A stretch of DNA of 48,171 bases from Halorubrum tebenquichense DSM 14210 (lineage in GTDB: Archaea > Halobacteriota > Halobacteria > Halobacteriales > Haloferacaceae), in NCBI RefSeq assembly GCF_000337415.1, contig NZ_AOJD01000031.1, positions 4,592 through 52,762 on the forward strand, in the 5' to 3' direction. The translations under genes and the position numbers were made by a program. The notes beneath the pieces are model-generated. The model had not been told where the DNA came from. It was given only the letters and a program-made list of their open reading frames with translations, and made no database searches. Shown one piece after another: positions 40,571 through 48,153 of the stretch. Every line of letters starts with the position of its first letter. The first letter of the stretch is position 1.

Positions 40571-43501
40571 TTAGAAGTCGTCTAGAGTAGTGCTTTCTCT
40601 AGCCTCAGCGACACCGGGCAATTCAATGGGTTCGCCTCTCTCACTTGCCTGTCGCATACGCTCAACCAGTACGGAAGTATGCAGACCAGCAGCCATTTCA
40701 CGCGATTGTACGAGATTCTCAACCGCTTCTTTCAGCTCACCTAGGCTATCCTCCATGTCTAGAACAGATAGGACAGCACGATCGAGTTGGTCCCGCTCCT
40801 TCTCTTTGTCACCGGGCTGGGGGTCGTCTAACTCTTTTTCCTTCGCTAACAGAGCGTCGAAGGCATCAAGAATCTCCCCTCGGCTCTCCGCGGCAAGCTC
40901 CTCAGGGTCAAAGACGGGGAGTTGTTTGGTTTCGTAGACCATCGTCTGAAGTCGAGTCATCCCCTGCCCACCGGTACGTCTACTGGTCAACTCCTTCGTA
41001 AGCCAGACAAGACGAGTGTTCAGGAGTGCGCACAGTAATTTTGAATCCACATCGGGGGATCGGATACAGTGGAACTGATTCGTAGCCATAGCCTCCGCCT
41101 CGTTCCAGACCACCCGATGCTCCCGCCAGGTGAATTGTGTATGGAACATCGGCGGCGGAGTAATGTCACCAAGATCGAACCATACGTCCTTAGAGGATAG
41201 CGACGAGCGTTCATGATATTCTTCTAATTCCCCTGAGTGAACATACTCTAAGAGAGCATCGTGACCGTTCTCAGCGAGCCAGTCTTTCACCTGATCCTCA
41301 TCCGAAGCTCCGAAATCACCCTCACTTTCCTCAAGGGCGCTCTCTACCAAATCGTGGACGTCCAGCACCGCCCACTCATCTGATTCCTTCTCGGTGAATA
41401 CGACTTTATCAACCTGTCCGGTTGCTTTTAGAAGAGGAGAAATGTATGACTCTAATCCTAGATCCACCATATCTTGTGTATGGCCTGTGAAGAACGGGTT
41501 AGCACCTGTTTTAATTCCATAGCTCACATCAGCTATATCAGAGAGATTCACGATCTCCGGCTTCGCTTTTAGCTCGAAGTATAGCGGAGGTGCGAAGAAG
41601 AAAACGCTCCATTTCGGTTCGTGATGGAGAGCGGACTGCTTTCGCGTCACAACACGATACTCGTCTTGAGAAATCATCTGGTTCGGCTCGTAGTCGTCCT
41701 CAACTATCGAAGTAATCTCCTCAATATCCATCTCCTCTTTGACCCGGATAAATTTCGCCACGTTGCTGTCGCGATCGTCTCTTTCGCTCTGCTTCCGGAG
41801 AACGAGTACGCTGGAGTCCACAAGAGCGTCATCGAAAACCTGACGGTCGAACTTAATGATAGCACGTATCTCGTAGTTTTCGAGTATGAATTCCTGAATG
41901 TCTTCGCCGTATTTCGAGTCCATCCAGCGGTCGCTAGTGATGAATCCGAGGTCTCCTTCCTCAGCTAGGAATTCAGTCCCATGTGTGAGGAAATATGCGT
42001 ATATGTCTGCTCGACGTGAAATGTATTCTGCGTCGATTTCCAGACTATCAATATGGTCCCGGACGTGGTCCTTGTCATCAATATTTTCTTGCCGGATGTA
42101 AGGTGGATTCGCCACCACCGCATCGAAACCACCTATCTGCTCGGTCACTTCATCCCCATTCTCCCATTCCTCTCCGCCCGTCCCGGCAACAACACGACCG
42201 AAACGCTGGTTCCTCGCGACATTAAAGAAGTCGTTAATCTCTATGTCAACCTCATCTGTGTATGATGAGAGGTCCTGTATTGCAAGGTTGATCGCTGTCA
42301 GGTGAGCAGGGAAACGATTGATTTCTACACCGGAGAGCTGGCTGAGAATTCTGTCGTGACTACCCGCCGGCTGTGGGAGTTGGTCCCGGATGCGGTGATA
42401 GGCACTCACCAGAAAGCCACCACTACCGCAAGCCGGGTCTAGTACTGTGTCGCTCGCATCGGTTACAGTCAGCCGAGTGATCAAGTCAGTAATAGCGGGC
42501 GGCGTGTAGTATTCTCCCATCTCCCGGCGTCGCTCCGGTGGAATAACCCCTTCGTAAATCTGACCGATAACGTCGCTATCAAACTGGGTCAGGTCACGTT
42601 CATCCAGTTCTATGATGAATTCGCGGATTTTCTCATCGACGGGATCAAGTGGAATTTCGCTGTAAATAGGGTCATGATCGTAGATGGCCTCGAAATCCAC
42701 CGTTTCAACTAGTTGCTGGAAGTAGTCTTCAAGATCTTCCTGTACCCGCAATGGGCTGACCGCTAGCGGATCCACATCATCCTCGTAGGTAGGAGCGTTC
42801 TCTAGAATTTTGTAGAACAGAATCTTGTTGATGAGGAGATACGCGGCCTGCTCAGCAAACTCACGACGAACCTCTTGTTGGTCCGACGTGTCCATATCTT
42901 TGTATTCAATACCCTGTGTGGCGGTCCAAGCCGTGAAGGAGTCGCTAAAATCCTTGTCGTCCTCCAAATGTTCGGTTAACGACTCTTGTAGTCGCGGAGA
43001 GACGTACTCATGGAGCGAATTCATCCGATCGATGAACGCAGCGTCAAGAGCGTCCCACTTGGCGTCACCGACGCGTAGCCGGGCGACTTCATCTAGCAGC
43101 GTGTCAGCAAATTCCCGCACATCAGAGATGGTGTAGGACTTCGTGGACCGTTCGAGCAGAGGTACTCCCTCAGTGAATGCGTCAAAAATGACCAGCCTGT
43201 CCCGGTTGTAAGTACAGAAGAATGGGGACCCTAGATCACCAGCGTATCGGAACGCTTGTCGGATGACCGCTGGCGCATAAGGATCGATATCTCGACTTCC
43301 TCCGTCCTCAGGGCGTTTTGCTTCAACTACGAACACTGGATCATCGTTGTTATCAAAGACAACGATATCGGCTCGCCCGCTGATACCCTCGCTGTATTCC
43401 GGGCGAGCTGTTCCGTAGGTAATCCCCTCGCGGTTCGGATTCTCTTCTATTGCGTTCTGAAGATGTCGGTAGAGTTCAAAGTGTATATCGGCTTCACTCA
43501 T
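40571..43501 (-). CDS. Single-chain restriction-modification enzyme (type IIG-like DNA adenine methyltransferase)
   Basis: 976 residues. An N-terminal nuclease-like region has the PD-(D/E)xK pattern SGRADIVVFD (D45) then VVEAKRP (E60, K62). After a helical connector comes an N6-adenine methyltransferase: GEYYTP (329-334), SAM motif I DPACGSGGF (355-363), and catalytic NPPY (465-468). The C-terminal half (about 640-976) is the likely target-recognition and specificity region, ending in helices. One polypeptide carrying both activities resembles type IIG enzymes. It would protect the element and cut unmodified DNA. No separate specificity or helicase gene is adjacent. Base and codon use are noticeably more AT-rich than in the chromosome, a sign of transfer. 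Confidence 0.88.
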   Translation of the reverse strand: MSEADIHFELYRHLQNAIEENPNREGITYGTARPEYSEGISGRADIVVFDNNDDPVFVVEAKRPEDGGSRDIDPYAPAVIRQAFRYAGDLGSPFFCTYNRDRLVIFDAFTEGVPLLERSTKSYTISDVREFADTLLDEVARLRVGDAKWDALDAAFIDRMNSLHEYVSPRLQESLTEHLEDDKDFSDSFTAWTATQGIEYKDMDTSDQQEVRREFAEQAAYLLINKILFYKILENAPTYEDDVDPLAVSPLRVQEDLEDYFQQLVETVDFEAIYDHDPIYSEIPLDPVDEKIREFIIELDERDLTQFDSDVIGQIYEGVIPPERRREMGEYYTPPAITDLITRLTVTDASDTVLDPACGSGGFLVSAYHRIRDQLPQPAGSHDRILSQLSGVEINRFPAHLTAINLAIQDLSSYTDEVDIEINDFFNVARNQRFGRVVAGTGGEEWENGDEVTEQIGGFDAVVANPPYIRQENIDDKDHVRDHIDSLEIDAEYISRRADIYAYFLTHGTEFLAEEGDLGFITSDRWMDSKYGEDIQEFILENYEIRAIIKFDRQVFDDALVDSSVLVLRKQSERDDRDSNVAKFIRVKEEMDIEEITSIVEDDYEPNQMISQDEYRVVTRKQSALHHEPKWSVFFFAPPLYFELKAKPEIVNLSDIADVSYGIKTGANPFFTGHTQDMVDLGLESYISPLLKATGQVDKVVFTEKESDEWAVLDVHDLVESALEESEGDFGASDEDQVKDWLAENGHDALLEYVHSGELEEYHERSSLSSKDVWFDLGDITPPPMFHTQFTWREHRVVWNEAEAMATNQFHCIRSPDVDSKLLCALLNTRLVWLTKELTSRRTGGQGMTRLQTMVYETKQLPVFDPEELAAESRGEILDAFDALLAKEKELDDPQPGDKEKERDQLDRAVLSVLDMEDSLGELKEAVENLVQSREMAAGLHTSVLVERMRQASERGEPIELPGVAEARESTTLDDF

Positions 43502-43648
43502 ACGGATGTACCCTCATTCTACAGTCAAAATCTAATGGGTTTCAATTAGAACTTTTCATTTAATCGCCATTTCTATAATCTAAAGTCGCTGTCCAGAAGC
43601 GGGGGTTTACCGATCCACCTATTTGTACCTATTTCCGGTCTACAACAG
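43502..43648. promoter_or_regulatory. Promoter spacer of the restriction-modification gene
   Basis: AT-rich; on the minus strand gattaaatg at about 43557-43565 is a candidate TATA. No gene. Confidence 0.35.
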
Positions 43649-44671
43649 CTATACAACAACCGGATCTGACTGGATCGCAAGTCGGTATTCTTTTTTCCCG
43701 CCATGCTGCTCGACGTCGACGAGGTTGTAGTGTTCTAGCTTCGGGAGGTGATTCTCGCGCAGGTAGCGCAACGTCACCGGATCGCTGTGAGTCTCTTGAT
43801 ACCGTGCGTAGAGTTCCTTTTGGATGAGTCTACCTTCCTTCTGGAGGACTTCGTAGAGCGCACGCTGGTGCGTGTTGAGCTTCGAAATCGTCTTCTGCCG
43901 CACCTCGATCTGAGCGTCTTCGACCGCATCTTTCACGAGCCGCTTCGGGATGTTCGACAGGCCCTTACTGCTCGCCTTTCTCGCCGCGGCCCGGAGTGTC
44001 GTGATTCCCATTCGGGCGTCGCCGTCGACGAGCCGCGCGATCGTCTCGCAGACCTCCTCGCTCACAGCGTTGGGGCCGAGTCCGGAGCGAGCACGAAGCC
44101 GGACGATCTCCGCGATCGTGTCCTCACCGTACCGGTCGAACGTGACGCGGTAGCCGACTGAGACGCGAGACCGAACCCGCTCGTCGAGACCGGCGAGCAG
44201 GTCCACCTCGTCGTTCGCGATGCCGATCCACGAAAGCCCGCGGAACTCGTGGAGGTCGTAGAGCAGCTCGGTCTCGCGCAGCTGGTCGACCTCGTCGAGG
44301 ATGACGACGCCCGGGCCGTTGAAGTTGCGATGAACGCGCTCCAACAGCGTCGACGTCGACGCCGAGCGCGGGACAGCCGCACCGACGAGGTCTCGGGAGA
44401 GGCGATCGAGGACGGCGTTGCGCGTGTAGTCCCGCCAGCAGTTCACGTAGGCGTGGGGGACGTCGAGGACCTCCTTCCGGAGCTCGCGAACGGCGGCCTT
44501 CGCGACGGTCGTCTTCCCGGCACCGGAGGGCCCGAAGAGAAAGCAGTTCTCGGCGCGCTGGCCGTCCTCGATCGGCGAGAGGGCGTCGGTCACCTCGTTC
44601 ATGTGGCGGTTCCGACCGACGATCGTTGCGGGGAGGTGGTCGTCTTCAAAGACAGAGCCGTTACGTATCAC
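43649..44671 (-). CDS. Orc1/Cdc6-family replication initiator
   Basis: 340 residues from a GTG at 44669-44671. AAA+ ATPase: IVGRNRHMNEV, Walker A GPSGAGKT (47-54), Walker B VVILDEVDQL (122-131), sensor regions, and a C-terminal winged helix (about 260-340, QRALYEVLQKEGRLIQKELYARY). Orc1/Cdc6 proteins bind origin repeats and load MCM. The gene on a mobile element suggests the element can replicate on its own or did so before. A TATA element ttatatt on the minus strand lies 25-30 nt upstream. Confidence 0.9.
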   Translation of the reverse strand: MIRNGSVFEDDHLPATIVGRNRHMNEVTDALSPIEDGQRAENCFLFGPSGAGKTTVAKAAVRELRKEVLDVPHAYVNCWRDYTRNAVLDRLSRDLVGAAVPRSASTSTLLERVHRNFNGPGVVILDEVDQLRETELLYDLHEFRGLSWIGIANDEVDLLAGLDERVRSRVSVGYRVTFDRYGEDTIAEIVRLRARSGLGPNAVSEEVCETIARLVDGDARMGITTLRAAARKASSKGLSNIPKRLVKDAVEDAQIEVRQKTISKLNTHQRALYEVLQKEGRLIQKELYARYQETHSDPVTLRYLRENHLPKLEHYNLVDVEQHGGKKEYRLAIQSDPVVV

Positions 44672-44818
44672 ACCAGCGACGACTCTCGGGAGAGAATATA
44701 AAGTGAACCCCGAGTGTTCCGGATGGTTCCGGATGGCGGAAACACACTACTGAAACACTTTCACCGCGGTCACGGAAGGCTTAATAAATCATATCTGTTT
44801 AAAACCAGTAACTAACGC
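44672..44818. promoter_or_regulatory. Possible replication origin / orc1 operator
   Basis: Contains the tandem ttccggatggttccggatgg (44717-44736), flanked by gtgttccg ... cggaaacac that form an imperfect inverted repeat around it, then an AT-rich tract (ggcttaataaatcatatctgtttaaaacc, 44779-44807). Repeats next to an AT-rich region beside orc1 fit an origin, but the motif only partly matches the haloarchaeal ORB consensus I know. It also holds the orc1 promoter. Both readings are inference. Confidence 0.45.
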
Positions 44819-45105
44819 ATGACTCGTTTCACGGAAGAACGAGGGAAAATCCCCGCCCACACGGGGAGAAGACGCGTGGTTGGAGGTGTTAGACTATTAC
44901 CAACTACAAAGCGAAGGCTCGGCGGGCACAGCGGAAAGCCGAGCGCAAGGCGAAGCGCGAGATGCGAAAGGCCGAGCGAAAAGCCGAGCGAGAGGCTCGG
45001 AAATCGGAGCGTCGTCTCCAGCGCAAACTGGAGAAATGCGACGACCCCGAAGAGGCCCAGCGCATCATCCGGCGCGAGCGGAAGCGGCTGAAACGCCGCC
45101 TGTAA
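44819..45105 (+). pseudogene. Broken gene for a highly basic helical protein
   Basis: Three frames together look like one protein: MTRFTEERGKI from ATG 44819, then PPTRGEDAWLEVLDYYQLQ in a second frame (about 44853-44909), then KARRAQRKAERKAKREMRKA onwards to TAA at 45103-45105 in a third. The first is preceded by tttaaaacc (44799-44807), a well-placed TATA. The C-terminal part is an Arg/Lys-rich coiled coil, odd for a haloarchaeon. Either two frameshifts have inactivated it or the assembly has errors. A 47-aa stand-alone ORF (ATG 44962) covers the basic part. Confidence 0.45.
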
Positions 45106-45286
45106 TCCTCTCGCGTCATCTCTTTACCACGCATTTTTCCCTCGTGACATGACTGTTGTACCTATCGTGATTTAACGATACTGATAGCGACAGTCAACGA
45201 ATCTCGGACACAGCTATCTCGACAGACAAACTTCCGCGTCTCTCCTACGCTGAATATTAAGTGAACTCGGAAGAGTCGATGTTCGT
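45106..45286. other. Spacer with nested inverted repeats and promoter of the next gene
   Basis: Nested repeats: tgactgttg (45150-45158) with cgacagtca (45188-45196), and inside them TATCGT (45163-45168) with ACGATA (45175-45180). A gaatattaa TATA-like element at 45252-45260 lies about 27-35 nt before ATG 45287. No gene. Confidence 0.5.
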
Positions 45287-45724
45287 ATGGCCCTTGGTCA
45301 AAACGTAACTGTTGACGAGCTGCGAGGTCAGATTATGGATACTGTCTCCTCAGAATGGCAATACTTCGACGCACCGCCAACGTGGGTCCTTACATCAAAC
45401 CGGGATTTCTCCATTGAGATGCTCAATCGACTAGATAGTGACGAACGGAGACGTGATCAGCCAGACTGGGCCTCGATATTTCCTAACGAAACGACCCACA
45501 GAAACAGTATCAGGGTTCAGTACCGGGGAGTTCCGTTCGAACAGAAGGATGTCTTTCAACTTGATGAGTTTCGGGCTACCATTGTGATTCCGGCAAGGGA
45601 CCCTGATCCGACAGCAGGTGAACCGGAGCGATATCTCACGCCGTTCGAGAAACGAATATCCGAGATCATGTCTGGAGATCATCTCGATGGCTACTGGCAG
45701 GGGCTCGACGTACGAGTGGAGTAA
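45287..45724 (+). CDS. Hypothetical protein of the mobile element
   Basis: 145 residues, acidic, with Trp/Tyr-rich segments (WQYFDAPPTWVLTSNRD, DGYWQGLDVRVE) but no recognised motif. A TATA-like gaatattaa about 30 nt upstream and a strong hairpin just after the stop support a real transcription unit. More AT-rich than the chromosomal genes. Confidence 0.7.
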   Translation: MALGQNVTVDELRGQIMDTVSSEWQYFDAPPTWVLTSNRDFSIEMLNRLDSDERRRDQPDWASIFPNETTHRNSIRVQYRGVPFEQKDVFQLDEFRATIVIPARDPDPTAGEPERYLTPFEKRISEIMSGDHLDGYWQGLDVRVE

Positions 45725-45919
45725 CCTGCTTCGAAGGCGGTATTATCCAACTGGCGAGAAGCACCTCCTTCTCGCCCAGTTGGCGAATAGCCACTTAATT
45801 GTAGAAAGAAACGGGCTTGGTCACTCCACATTTGAACACGTTTGTTCTGTAGATACCCTTATTAGATAATACAAGTGCGGTGCTAGACACAAGGTAGATA
45901 TTTCAGATGGCGAGTTACA
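45725..45919. terminator. Convergent intergenic region with long hairpin
   Basis: CCAACTGG-CGAGAAG at 45747-45761 pairs with CTTCTCG-C-CCAGTTGG at 45768-45783 (15 bp with one bulge, short loop). It lies between two convergent genes (45287+ and 45920-) and may end transcription from the left. The downstream part is AT-rich. No gene is supported. Confidence 0.5.
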
Positions 45920-46441
45920 CTAAAAATTGATGTCCTCAAATGCGTTCTCAAGTGTTTGAAAAACTCGTGTAGTGACATGTTCATAGTATTCTTGATCTTC
46001 ATCCGATATTAACAACCACCAGTTGTGGGCGACGCTATTCCGGACACTCATCAACTTCGTGTAGGCCTCATATTCGCTGTCGTTCAGGATCCCAAGAGCG
46101 TTCGCAAAGTATACCGTTGGAGTGTTTCCTAACCTTTCAATTGCTTCTTGTTCTGAGTTGGAAAGTTCTCTACCCTGATACGATTCAATTTCTTCAATCA
46201 TCCCCCACTCAAGCAGTGATTCAACGAAAGCTGCTTGCCGGAGGATAGCAGAACAGTAATCTTTGGACTCAATGAGCTTACGCTGTTCATCAAGTTCTGT
46301 CTTAACCATCGACGGGACGAGAACATCAGCAAAGGCGCTAAAGAGATCTCCAAACAGGTCATCCAATGACGCTTCCCACTCGGTGTTCGCCGGTGTAGTA
46401 TCTACCCGCTCAGTCTTTTCATGGTAATCGTTAATGTCCAT
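45920..46441 (-). CDS. HEPN-like protein
   Basis: 173 residues, mostly helical. A helix with AILRQAAFVESLLEWGMIEE resembles the HEPN family pattern, and SVRNSVAHNWW contains the R-x4-H motif used as the active site in HEPN ribonucleases. HEPN proteins occur in toxin-antitoxin, abortive-infection and CRISPR-type defence. No obvious antitoxin (MNT-like) gene lies next to it; the membrane genes do not fit that role. A defence role for the element is inference. Confidence 0.6.
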   Translation of the reverse strand: MDINDYHEKTERVDTTPANTEWEASLDDLFGDLFSAFADVLVPSMVKTELDEQRKLIESKDYCSAILRQAAFVESLLEWGMIEEIESYQGRELSNSEQEAIERLGNTPTVYFANALGILNDSEYEAYTKLMSVRNSVAHNWWLLISDEDQEYYEHVTTRVFQTLENAFEDINF

Positions 46442-46748
46442 ACAGGTTCAGCCCGTCGCTAGGTTAATTATGACTGGGATTGCGATGGTCGCTACGATTC
46501 CTAAAGGCTGATCCCCTGATTCTATCATGTGAAACTAGGTTCAAATGTTGTGAGAGACCCTCGTGATAGGCACACATCCGATGCGTAGTAGATTGTTTTA
46601 TATATCAGTTGCTAAAATTTTCAATGGAGAGGTAGTCTTGTGTCCGAGAACTGGTGGAGGCCGGAACACCGCGGCATCTCGGAGTGAATATCTGAAGATC
46701 TAACAGAATAATATTGATTACTCACCTTCCAGAAAACCCAACCGACAG
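46442..46748. promoter_or_regulatory. Regulatory spacer with motif copy A
   Basis: No gene. A TATA-like tttatatatc at 46597-46606 precedes tgtccgagaactggtgg at 46641-46657, the first of three copies of a shared motif, 108 bp before the ATG at 46749. gaataatattg at 46705-46715 is another AT-rich element. Confidence 0.5.
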
Positions 46749-47114
46749 ATGGTTGAGATAACTAGCCCACTGAGTACGCTGTTCATCGCCGTATTCGCGG
46801 TGAGTGCCAGTATCGTACCAGCCTTCGCAATAATGAATCGTTTCATACGAGAAGAAAAGTCCAGCTGGAACATTAACCGCGGAATTGGCGTTATGATCGT
46901 TGCTGGCGTGCTAGTCAGTGGGATGATCACAGTGAATGGAATCGCCACCACCTCGTACACTCTTTTGTCGCTCGAAGCACTGCTCACTATCCTGTTCGTC
47001 CTCATCTTGGCGTTTATCGGGATGGTGGTTCTCGGCGGTGTTCTCGCGTATCCACTCCACTGGTTCTTGCGATGGCAGGAACCCCCCGACATCATCGACG
47101 AGAACCGGCCATAA
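46749..47114 (+). CDS. Four-helix membrane protein
   Basis: 121 residues with four hydrophobic segments (about 8-28, 45-68, 74-96, 98-108 less clear) and the charged loop RFIREEKSSW. The C-terminus is acidic. No named family. It has its own upstream motif copy and is the first of three membrane-protein transcription units here. Confidence 0.65.
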   Translation: MVEITSPLSTLFIAVFAVSASIVPAFAIMNRFIREEKSSWNINRGIGVMIVAGVLVSGMITVNGIATTSYTLLSLEALLTILFVLILAFIGMVVLGGVLAYPLHWFLRWQEPPDIIDENRP

Positions 47115-47299
47115 TCGTCTTATACCCCGTATAGGTGCTAAACCTCGCAAATGGGTGTACCTGATATATGTGTGTCCGGGAACTGGTGGAGAGTCGGACG
47201 TGTTCCGAGAACCCGAAAAGGAACAGTCCACTTCTAGATAGCACAACATCTATCCGAGTTTGTAAAAGGTGATATGATAGGAATCTTATTTACAGGTAG
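47115..47299. promoter_or_regulatory. Regulatory spacer with motif copy B
   Basis: Contains tgtccgggaactggtgg at 47173-47189 followed by agtcggac (a 5-bp gtccg/cggac inverted repeat), 127 bp before ATG 47300. TATA-like tcttatacc (about 47117-47125) lies upstream. Confidence 0.45.
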
Positions 47300-47752
47300 A
47301 TGTTGGAGACGGAGGAGTTGTACAGGTTATTAGAGATCGTGACTCTTCTGCTCCCTGTCGTGGCTATCCTTCTTCAACTCTCGATTCGACTCTATAGAAC
47401 GGATGAGTCGGAAATACCGATGGAAGACCGACGCGAAAGCCTTCAGCTTGGGATCTTGGGCGTAATCGCACTCTTGTTTGCCGGGTTGAATACAGTGTTC
47501 GCGCTGTCCTCTCCATTGTATCCACTTGGCGTCAACGAAACGCTCTTGATGATCGGTATTGCGCTCATCTTCATTGGAGGATCTGTAGTCACAGTGGGAT
47601 CAGACGCGCTAAGGGTCCTCGGTGGTGGTCCGATACTCCCTGAAAACTTCTCAGATGAGATTCCCGACAACAACCGAATTAAGTACGCACGGCAGAAACT
47701 TGCGAACTGGATCAAACCAGAACCCGACGACACAGAGGAGAACCCTGAATAA
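47300..47752 (+). CDS. Membrane protein
   Basis: 150 residues. Three hydrophobic segments (about 10-30, 50-68, 82-102) separated by a basic/acidic loop (LYRTDESEIPMEDRRES). The tail is soluble and acidic (ENFSDEIPDNNRIKYARQKLANW). No family recognised. The stop overlaps the ATG of the next gene by one base (TAATG), so the two form an operon. Confidence 0.65.
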   Translation: MLETEELYRLLEIVTLLLPVVAILLQLSIRLYRTDESEIPMEDRRESLQLGILGVIALLFAGLNTVFALSSPLYPLGVNETLLMIGIALIFIGGSVVTVGSDALRVLGGGPILPENFSDEIPDNNRIKYARQKLANWIKPEPDDTEENPE

Positions 47753-47952
47753 TGGATGCATCCGATGTTATAGAAATGGTGATGGCGGGGCTCGTGATCT
47801 GGGTTTTCCTCGTCGTAGCTGCCGACCTTCTACCCCAGATTTTGGACACGGCGTTCGGAAGGGAGGTTATTCAGGGAGCCATTCAGTTCGTATTCTTCTT
47901 CCTCATCGGGGTCGTCATCGTACTCGGTCTACAGGCTGTCATCGGTGACTGA
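47752..47952 (+). CDS. Small membrane protein (66 aa)
   Basis: Two hydrophobic helices (about 7-25 and 43-63) with a short polar loop containing TAFGREVIQG. Translationally coupled to the 150-aa membrane protein upstream (TAATG). Together they could form a small membrane complex; function unknown. Confidence 0.6.
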   Translation: MDASDVIEMVMAGLVIWVFLVVAADLLPQILDTAFGREVIQGAIQFVFFFLIGVVIVLGLQAVIGD

Positions 47953-48105
47953 GAGAACAGTAATCGACGCCACGATCGGAAGGCGGTCATCTTGTCCGGG
48001 AAGTGGTGAGGAGTCGGACGCGATCGGCCTCGAACCCGCCCCGATCACGTCGGGAACCCCACCCGACCCGTACCTTTTTGTCCGGTTGACGCGCCAGCCG
48101 GACGC
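47953..48105. promoter_or_regulatory. Regulatory spacer with motif copy C
   Basis: Holds tgtccgggaagtggtgag at 47993-48010 with gagtcggac after it, 113 bp before ATG 48106. A tacctttttg stretch (48071-48080) about 30 nt before that ATG is the probable TATA region. GC rises again here. Confidence 0.45.
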
Positions 48106-48153
48106 ATGAATCTCCAGCCCCACGAGGAACAGGACGGGAAGAAGGTGTGGCTC
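48106..48153 (+). CDS. Partial CDS truncated by contig end
   Basis: Only 16 residues (MNLQPHEEQDGKKVWL) before adapter sequence begins. The start is vaguely like haloarchaeal XerC/D-type integrases that begin with a ...KVWL stretch; this is a weak resemblance and could be chance. If correct, a second integrase would lie at the right end. Confidence 0.35.

Noticed and set aside
44842-44870. aatccccgcccacacggggagaa looks a little like a type I-E CRISPR repeat
   Set aside because: Only one copy, no regular spacing, no cas genes nearby; part of the broken basic-protein gene region.
45618-45869. Plus-strand frame spanning the hairpin
   Set aside because: Overlaps the better-supported 145-aa gene and crosses the 15-bp stem; no domain.
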